From Euclidia mi (taxonomy: Eukaryota; Arthropoda; Insecta; Lepidoptera; Erebidae), in NCBI GenBank assembly GCA_944739405.2, contig OX123199.2:3585898-3649897 (forward strand): DNA of 64,000 nt. The letters run 5' to 3'. The notes under the pieces are model-generated. The model did no database searches and was not told the origin of the DNA. It worked only from the letters and a program-made list of their open reading frames with translations. The translations under genes were made by a program, and so were the position numbers. This document shows positions 57,956-64,000 of the stretch, one piece after another. Position 1 is the stretch's first letter; each line of letters opens with the position of its first letter.

Positions 57956-58325
57956 AATCAGCGTCCCGAAAATCTCGAAAACGATACCCATGTAGATTGT
58001 ATCCTATTCGTTTAGCCTTTTTTTGCCTTTGACCCAACCCTCCCCCTTCTTGTTTGACCATTTTACTATTTTTGTCTGGCCCCTAAAAGTTGTGGCGTAA
58101 TTTTATATAGCCTATGGCCTTTCGGAATACTTGGGCTGTCATAGGCAATAACAATTTTTAAAATCCGACTGCTAGTTCCTGAGATTAGCCGACATTATGT
58201 TTTAGCCTTTTTAGCCTTTTGCCCGGCCCCAAAGGGTCAAAGCGTTATGTTATATAGCCTATAGCCTTCCGGAATAACTGGGCTATCGTATACAAAAAGA
58301 ATTTTTCAGATCCGACCGGTAGTTC

Positions 58326-58382
58326 CTGAGATTAGCGCGTTCAAACAAACAAACAAACAAACAAACAAACAAACAAACAAAC
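58326..58382. repeat. CAAA microsatellite
   Basis: A run of CAAA units closing the composite element's tail; this is the usual tail of that repeat. Confidence 0.9.
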
Positions 58383-58550
58383 TCTTCCGCTTTATTATAT
58401 TAGTAAAGATTGTATAAATTTTAATGTTCAATAAGTAATTTCCTGTTCTAACTGTTATAGGCATGCCGTGGCAACCTATAATTAAGGTAGCACTAAACAC
58501 TAGCTATTAGAACTATACATAAGGAAATGTAACGGTGTATACCTTGTTGA

Positions 58551-58556
<6 letters not shown>

Positions 58557-58582
<26 letters not shown>

Positions 58583-58584
58583 AA
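58557..58584. repeat. TAAA microsatellite
   Basis: Seven TAAA units. Confidence 0.9.
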
Positions 58585-58662
58585 ATGTTTATACGTTAGG
58601 TGAACTGAAAAATAAAAAAATATAAATGAATTGCTCTAATTCCTTCTTTGTAAGATAATACA

Positions 58663-59445
58663 TACATACATAGACTCACGCCTGTCTCCCCGAAGGGGTT
58701 GGCAGAGGCATGTTCCCCCCCGTGGGATCTCCACCTTGTCGTGGTGTGGGGCTTAGTAACCGTGGATTGGTGACCCGCGGTGAAGCTAAGAGGGATCCAG
58801 GAGGGGACGCTCCGCGTGGGCTTGACGGAGGCCTGCGCAGGATGCGTCCAAAGGGGCGGGTGCGAGGGACAGTTCTTCTGTCCCTCGCAGTCGGGTGCGG
58901 TCGCGGGAGGAGAGGCGTGTCGGTGTTGCGTTGCCGCGCGCCCTATCTCCCGCGACCAAATGGAGGCGCACCATCGTTGCGTCGCGGTGGGGCCGCAGAG
59001 GAAGAGGAGATGCGATGTTGCGTTGCCGTCCTCCCTATCCTCTGTGGCCGCTGAGTATTTTGGCGGCGGAGCCCAACACCTTCATCCGCCGCCAAGGGGG
59101 TTTTGTTCGGGGCCCGCCTGACCATCTGGCGGGCCAATACCCGTCGGGGGGTAGTGACGAATGCTTATGCGAATCCCTACCCTCCGACACACGGGTACAT
59201 GAGGAACACGGGTTGGTTTTTAGTCAGTAAGAGTCTGACAGTCCCCTTCGTCCTTCCCCCGGGGCGGAGGGACTCCATGAGGATTTTCCAACCCGATACC
59301 AAAAAAAAAAAAAAAAAAAGGCAGAGGCATGTTAAGCGCCCACTTTTCGCCAGTGTTTTGATCCCACGTAATAGGTGGCGAGCCTATTGCCGCTTATCGG
59401 GATATTTAGTTTGCCAGAGCCTCGTCCGTTGATCGGCAGGTGCAC
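58663..59445 (-). mobile_element. SINE-B, copy 5, split by a poly(A) retroposon
   Basis: 58,663-58,714 is the tail (ACATACATACATAGACTC, CTCCCCGAAGGGG) and 59,334-59,445 the core in reverse (GTGGCGAGCCTATTGCCGC). The tRNA-like head is damaged. It is interrupted at GGCAGAGGCATGTT. Confidence 0.8.
58701..59333 (+). mobile_element. GC-rich poly(A) retroposon with 14-bp target duplication
   Basis: The body is 58,715-59,319 (605 bp). GGCAGAGGCATGTT is repeated exactly at 58,701-58,714 and 59,320-59,333. It starts with a C run and GTGGGATCTCCACCTTGTCG and ends GATTTTCCAACCCGATACC plus 19 A. It is very GC-rich compared with the host DNA. Plus-strand frames of 109-114 codons show no RT motif. It is probably a non-autonomous LINE derivative (5' leader joined to a 3' UTR) or a GC-rich SINE. 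Exact duplication and an intact A tail indicate a recent insertion. Confidence 0.88.
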
Positions 59446-59839
59446 CACTTGCAGGTGAGGTTGGCTTGGGACCCTAAGTTCTTGGTGGGAACCCTATGCA
59501 CATGTATGTAAGATAAATAACTTAAAAATAGTATTTCTGTCGTGAACTTTACCTTCTACCCGCTTTTGCTTCAATATTAGCATTAAGTAGAATTAAGTCA
59601 CGCAATCCTAAAACGCCTGACCTTTACTTAGTTTAAACTTAAACTTTGCTTCAGAACGCGATGAAGTAAGTAGCATTTTATACGAAAGTCTTTATAATTG
59701 GAGCGCTTAATGAGTACAGGCGCACTTTGCATCAGTGGCCATAGTTTCAGTTTACACACCAATGTATCACTATTGCGTTGTTCGTCGAAAGAAAAAATAA
59801 ATCAAAAGAACCCTACTAGTAAGTAATATTTCCTAAATG
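59446..59839. other. Non-coding stretch
   Basis: Nothing recognised. Confidence 0.35.
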
Positions 59840-60185
59840 GCTGGCTTTTAGAAAATGTACGCATGGCAAAATGTTCCCATTGATGAACAATTCGAATGCG
59901 ATCTATTAGAGCCCTAACTCGTACTAAACCCCTTCTAGGATTTGAGTCATCATCTTCTTGCGCTGGTCCCAATCTATTTGGGGTCGGCGCAGTACGTCCT
60001 TCGCTTCCATTCTTTTCTGTCGCCCGTCATCTGATCATTTACCCCTTTCTCTTTCATATCCCTCCTCACACAGTACATCCATCGTTACCTTGGCCTACCT
60101 CTCCCTTTCCATCCCTCTATCTTCATATTCATCACTTGCTTACCTACATTGAGTGATACGCCTATAATTTCTACGGATGTCTTAT
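59840..60185. repeat. Fold-back-element fragment next to a LINE-like remnant
   Basis: 59,840-59,937 has TTTTAGAAAATGTACGCATG, AATGTTCCCATTGATG and CTAACTCGTACTAAACCCC, a degraded half of the fold-back element. From 59,945 TCATCATCTTCTTGCGCTGG and TTGGGGTCGGCGCAGTACG begin a LINE-end-type repeat whose remainder is C/T-rich. Confidence 0.5.
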
Positions 60186-60289
60186 CTGCCGATCTTCAAG
60201 ACACAGAATAGGTAATTATGATATCTCATCCATATTGAACAATAGTAACTATTTGACTACGCTAGCCTAACCTTTAGTCCAAATCTTAT

Positions 60290-60510
60290 ACTAATTTATA
60301 AAGCTGAAGAGTTTGTTTGTCTGTTTGGTTGGTTGGTTGAACGCGCTAATCTCAGGAACTACTGGTCCGATTTCAAAAATTCTTTCAGTGTTAGATAGCC
60401 CATTTATCAAGGAAGGCTATAGGCTATATAACATCATGCTACAAGCGACGGGAGCGGAGCAGTAGCCTTAAAAAACGCGGGTGTAACTGCGGGCATCTTC
60501 TAGTTCTATT
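60290..60510 (-). repeat. Retroelement 3'-end-like repeat
   Basis: GAGTTTGTTTGTCTGTTTGG, ACGCGCTAATCTCAGGAAC and TTAGATAGCCCATTTATC. AATCTCAGGAACTAC is the reverse complement of the GTTCCTGAGATT block ending the 56.4-58.4 kb element. Confidence 0.65.
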
Positions 60511-60842
60511 ATAATACGTACTGTACTTGTCTACCAAGTATATGTATTATGTATTCATAATTAGGTATGTACCGCATGGCACATACGGTCTCCGACTTTA
60601 TTCGTCATTGTTATTCAATGTTTTGAATATGCTAACACATTTACAAAATAACTTGCCTTATACCGTAGTAATGTATTCTTAACATTGGCTGTCCTTGAAC
60701 TTAGTTGCAGTACGTTGGAAACGTTTATTTAAGACAATTTTTATAAGACTTACCTATAGCTCTCTAGAGCCCCAATGGAGTAGGTGTATCAATAATACGG
60801 CCTATCGCAGTCCACTGCTGGACGTAGGCTTCACATTTTTTT
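60511..60842. other. AT-rich stretch with a LINE-tail scrap
   Basis: GCAGTCCACTGCTGGACGTAG at about 60,806-60,826 is the LINE/SINE-A tail in reverse. Otherwise nothing. Confidence 0.4.
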
Positions 60843-61145
60843 TTATAAACTCACGCCTGTAATCCCTGAAGGGGTAGGCAGAAGTGTAATATTACACCCA
60901 CATTTCGCCATGAATGTTTAGGTCCCACGTAATAGAGGGCGAGCCTATTGCCGTTATCGGGCACATTATCAGACTCAGTGCTGCTACTGAGAATTCGGAA
61001 ATACCCACTAACACTTTTGCTCGAGCCGGGAATCGAACCCGGGGCATCCGATCACTTCACATATTATGAGTTGTGAGTCAATGGAAGGATTTGATCATTT
61101 CACCTATTATACCGCGCTGCCCAAACGGCTTGGTATAGGGTTTAA
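60843..61145 (-). mobile_element. SINE-B copy 6 followed by a SINE-A fragment
   Basis: SINE-B runs 60,843-61,055: tail GTAATCCCTGAAGGGGTAGG, core in reverse, B box GGGTTCGATTCCCG on the minus strand; the head is lost. 61,080-61,145 is a SINE-A middle (TATTATACCGCGCTGCCC). Confidence 0.75.
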
Positions 61146-61207
61146 AGTTGAGTTTACCAAAGATATTTAATATTTAGTGTTATTTCATAATTTGCCTCTT
61201 GGCCGTG

Positions 61208-61380
61208 TGGTTGACGTTACGTTACGAAATTCTCAGTAGCAGCACGGAGTCTGGAAATGTGCCCGGTACGGCAATAGGCTCGCCCCTTATTACGTGGGAC
61301 TAAAGTATATCTGGCGAAAAGTGGGTGTAGAAATACACCTCTGCCTACGGGGATAAAAGGCGTGACGATATGTATGTATG
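61208..61380 (+). mobile_element. SINE-B, copy 7, headless
   Basis: Starts inside the body (AAATTCTCAGTAGCAGC) and runs to GGGGATAAAAGGCGTGACG plus a TATGTATGTATG tail. Nearly identical to copy 8 about 600 bp away, but lacking CCCTTC before GGGGATAA. Confidence 0.85.
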
Positions 61381-61609
61381 TAGGATATAGTATAATTCAC
61401 ACACAGTCATTCTCCTTTAAGAGAAGAATAACGAGTATAAAAGAAGGTTTTTGCCTTTGGTGCTACCATTTGCCGACCGGAACGCACCAGCAAATAATAT
61501 TGTTACTTCTCTGTTTACCTCTTGCGGGAGCTTAGCTGCTTTCTACCAAATATTTTAAAATTTGGTAGAAAGATTTCCTACCAAATTTGCCATGTGGTTG
61601 ACGGCATAG

Positions 61610-61726
61610 AATACAAGTGTCACGACCCCTTATCTCCTCGGGGGTGTCGTAAGAGGCGACTAAGGGATAACACGATGCAAATACCATCTTTGCGTAGAAA
61701 CGGCAAACGCGACATCAAACCCTATA
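61610..61726 (+). mobile_element. SINE-A-related head fragment
   Basis: GGGGGTGTCGTAAGAGGCGA and CTAAGGGATAAC followed by GACATCAAACCCTATAC resemble the SINE-A head in plus orientation, of a diverged subfamily. It touches the following SINE-B. Confidence 0.5.
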
Positions 61727-61992
61727 CGACTGCCTCGTGGTCTCGCGACATAAATGTGCGCGTGGGATCGGGAGGCCCCGGGTTCGAATCCTGGGTCAGG
61801 CAGTGTTATTGAGTTTTTCTGTCACATAATTCTCAGTAGCAGCACGGAGTCTGGAAATGTGCCCGGTACGGCAAAAGGCTCGCCGCTTATTACGTGGGAC
61901 TAAAGTATATCTGACGAAAAGTGGGTGTAGAAATACACCTCTGCCTACCCCTTCGGGGATAAAAGGCGTGACGATATGTATGTATGTATGTA
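61727..61992 (+). mobile_element. SINE-B, copy 8 (full length)
   Basis: Head CTGCCTCGTGGTCTCGCGAC, B box GGGTTCGAATCC, full core, tail CTACCCCTTCGGGGATAAAA, then GGCGTGACGATATGTATG with further TATG units. It is the best copy for comparing with the LINE tail. Confidence 0.9.
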
Positions 61993-62206
61993 CAAATCAA
62001 TATCAGTCGTGATCTCACTGACTAACGATGCACCGACACCGAAACATCAGTGCAAATGAATTGTATAATTAATTATTAAAACACTAAGCTATTGAGACCC
62101 TATTTAGAACAAAGGTATTGCTACAAATCACAGTAGTTGAAAGTAGTCAAAAATGTAAACATCTATACGATACAGTATACTTAATTATCTGTCTATTATA
62201 AAGTTG

Positions 62207-62462
62207 CAAAATTAAAATGGAACTGGGCGGGCCACGTTTGCCGTATGGCAGAACCATTATGGGCAGGAACAACCACAAGGTGGATGCCTAGTAGCAATAA
62301 ACGGCAACGGGGAAGGCCCAAAAGGAGATGGCGGGATGAGTTGGACGCATATCGGAGGGATTGGCGGGAACTCGAATGTGATCGCGACAGGTAGAAGTTG
62401 TAAGGGGGTCTTTGCTCACCAGTGGGACACAAATTAGACTTGAAATAATAATAATAAAGTTA
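62207..62462 (+). pseudogene. LINE polyprotein C-terminal fragment with AAT tail
   Basis: The plus-strand frame reads L-K-W-N-W-A-G-H-V-C-R-M, then K-R-Q-R-G-R-P-K-R-R-W-R-D-E-L, and ends soon after at C-D-R-D-R-stop. This W-A-G-H-V ... G-R-P-x-x-R-W pattern marks the end of RTE-like and related insect LINE polyproteins. A 3' UTR of about 65 bp ends in AATAATAATAATAAA. Short and 5'-truncated. Confidence 0.82.
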
Positions 62463-62679
62463 TAAAAAATGCAGGATTTTTAATGTTTAGTTTCCAATTT
62501 TCCGCAGTGTCACTTAGGTCAGTTTTTGTGGGCAGTAGGTAATCACGTACACAGACTATTACGATCAAAGATTTCGAATACAAAGTGTAACTATCCTATA
62601 TCATACGTAGGTGTCCAAAGGAGGGACTATCGTAAATATTAACTTTGGGAATAGACGAGACTTTGACAATGAACTCTTC

Positions 62680-63005
62680 GTCAACCTGTGGTATAGTAGG
62701 CCCTATCCTCCTATGTTAGTCATCAACGCTATTGTGACCCAGATTAAAAGAGGCCTTTGTCCAGCTGTGGACTGCGTAAGATGATCCATACAGGACAAAC
62801 CACACAAGACGTCACGTGAATCTCAACTATCTCTGGACTTATTGACTGCTTAACACTGCGCTTATTGTTTGGGTTCAATTCCAACACAAGACGACGCTTT
62901 GTGTGATAAACAAATTGTTGTTTCAAGTTTGGGTGTTCATTCTGTTTTGAGTGTTTGAAAACATCCTCGCGACACAGGATTAATCCCTAGTGCAAACGTT
63001 TCTTT
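62680..63005. mobile_element. Old SINE-A/LINE-tail scrap and SINE-D copy
   Basis: 62,680-62,775 has GTGGTATAGTAGGCCC and AGAGGCCTTTGTCCAGCTGTG. 62,830-63,005 has GGGTTCAATTCCAACAC, TTTGTGTGATAAACAAATTG and GCGACACAGGATTAATCCC, a SINE-D body in plus sense. Confidence 0.55.
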
Positions 63006-63479
63006 TTTATATTTACAAAATTAAAAATAAGCCGGCAGTTTGCGCAATTCGATCAGTAAAAACAATAAAGAAAAATCTAGAACTAAACTCACTCCAAAAA
63101 CGATAAGGTCTAACCATACTAAATACGAAAATAATATTTTAGTATCCAAGTTGTCATAGCCAACAGTAATAACTAGGTACATAGAGAATAGAATTATATC
63201 GAAGGTTAAATAGTGTAATAAAAACCATGACAGGCATTCAAACCTCAAGACCCAGCCTCCAAGGTTGTCATAATCGGAGAGACTGTTTACCTACCATTGT
63301 GTAATATGTTTGAAACATTATAATAATAAACATGTGATTGCTTGGTAAATGAAATGTTCTGTGCATGATTATTATTTATTATTTATACGCTAACTGAATG
63401 ATGTCGTTTGTTTTAATTCAAGTCAACTGCTTGTGTAAAACCTTTTAATTTTTGCGGATTATACTAATTTCATGGATGG
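63006..63479. other. AT-rich non-coding stretch
   Basis: Nothing recognised. Confidence 0.4.
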
Positions 63480-63545
63480 ATGTGGAGAGCCTTGGGAGAG
63501 GCCTATGTCCAGCAGTGGACGTCTTACGGCTGATATAATGATGAC
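63480..63545 (+). mobile_element. LINE C-terminal tail scrap
   Basis: GGGAGAGGCCTATGTCCAGC and AGTGGACGTCTTACGGCTG translate as L-G-E-A-Y-V-Q-Q-W-T-S-Y-G before a stop, then a TGATGA-type tail. The same end is seen at 56,540. Confidence 0.7.
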
Positions 63546-63603
63546 AATGAAATGATGATACTATTTTGGTGATTAAAAAGGGGTGACAGTGTTTTATTAT
63601 AAA

Positions 63604-63865
63604 ATCTGGATGTTCATCATCAGCCTTTCACAGTCCACTGCTGGACTAGGCCTCTCCTTTGAAAGGAGGAATTGGCCTACTATACCACGCTGGCCAGACG
63701 AGTTGGTATAGGGTTCATCAAGTTTTTAATCATAGTTTCCTTCTCTTACAGTGCTGTTCTCTGCATAATATGCTCCCTCTGTCGGCTCTTACGACACCCA
63801 TGCGATGATACGGGGTGGTGACTTTCCGTATTCTTAATCCGTCACCACACGGACGATCTGGATGT
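63604..63865 (-). mobile_element. SINE-A, copy 5 with 10-bp target duplication
   Basis: The body is 63,614-63,855, with ATCTGGATGT at 63,604-63,613 and 63,856-63,865. It has the full marker and head. A short insertion lies near 63,720. Confidence 0.9.
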
Positions 63866-64000
63866 AGCTAATTAATTTGTAAATTTGACGTTCAGAAGTG
63901 ACCTTTATGAATTAATGTTTTTTTACTTTGTACCTATTTCATATTTATTTAGTTGATCGCCTGTGGTTTAAGCATTTGATTGCGGCTCATCACAAAGTCC
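63866..64000. other. End of window; possible tRNA-like SINE head
   Basis: TGTGGTTTAAGCATTTGATTG at about 63,963-63,983 resembles a SINE-D head cut by the window edge. Confidence 0.3.

Larger units (their letters stand above)
56376..58413 (+). mobile_element. Composite repeat element enclosing a minisatellite
   Basis: Starts ACTAGCTGACCCAGCGAACT (the usual start of a dispersed lepidopteran repeat) and ends CTTCCGCTTTATTATATTAG after a CAAA run. Inside are a short LINE C-terminal tail (56,540-56,595: GGCCTATGTCTTGCAGTGGA and a GATGATGATG run), the minisatellite array, and two tandem copies of the end block (about 58,010-58,185 and 58,198-58,346; GTTCCTGAGATTAGC in each). Confidence 0.65.

Noticed and set aside
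58710..59432. Several 100-114-codon GC-rich frames
   Set aside because: Overlapping frames on both strands inside the poly(A) retroposon; no RT, ORF1 or other motif.
4728..63000. tRNA genes suggested by A/B-box pairs
   Set aside because: All occur at the heads of multi-copy SINEs or their remnants, without an intact acceptor stem; none is a credible tRNA.

Overview
The window looks like AT-rich nuclear DNA from a moth or butterfly (Lepidoptera). The inference rests on the repeats: tRNA-derived SINEs, non-LTR reverse-transcriptase tails, Helitron helicase remains and small DNA transposons of types common in lepidopteran genomes. There are no bacterial features (no operons, ribosome binding sites or CRISPR). 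No complete protein-coding gene is present. Most short open frames are chance frames in AT-rich DNA or translations of repeats.

Host genes appear only as probable first exons. Two GC-rich blocks on the minus strand (about 200-720 and 26,430-26,930) each hold a Pro/Gln/His-rich N-terminal reading frame that stops at a GT splice donor in phase 1. The simplest reading is one minus-strand gene with two alternative promoters about 26 kb apart, whose common exons lie beyond the left edge. A 5' UTR-like exon with two inverted CCAAT boxes and a GTGAGT donor lies on the plus strand at about 52,930-53,227. Two weaker first-exon candidates lie at 46,585-46,713 (+) and 47,299-47,475 (-).

The rest is repeats. 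SINE-A (copies near 6.1, 21.9, 23.7, 30.9 and 63.6 kb; four with clear target duplications) has a 3' tail matching the end of one LINE coding region. SINE-B (near 4.7, 16.9, 42.0, 51.4, 58.7/59.3, 60.9, 61.2 and 61.7 kb) has a 3' tail matching the end of another LINE. SINE-C, tRNA-like SINE-D heads and SINE-G (one full copy with an 18-bp target duplication) are also present. LINE C-terminal reverse-transcriptase pieces lie near 1.6, 11.1, 17.4, 32.3, 43.0, 48.3 and 62.2 kb. A decayed Helitron helicase gene (20.5-22.9 kb) is interrupted by a SINE-A.

DNA elements defined by ends and target duplications are a hAT derivative (44,037-45,028, 8-bp duplication), a Harbinger-like MITE (48,423-48,840, TAA), a second small MITE (48,859-49,028, TTA), a TA-flanked element (18,562-18,934) and a fold-back element (51,019-51,232). 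A minisatellite at 56.6-57.96 kb has a regular three-unit higher-order structure of about 333 bp. A GC-rich poly(A) retroposon (58,715-59,319) sits inside a SINE-B with a 14-bp duplication. A perfect 34-bp hairpin lies at 36,917-36,989.

The main biological content is therefore the layered history of mobile elements inside probable introns and intergenic DNA of regulatory-type host genes.
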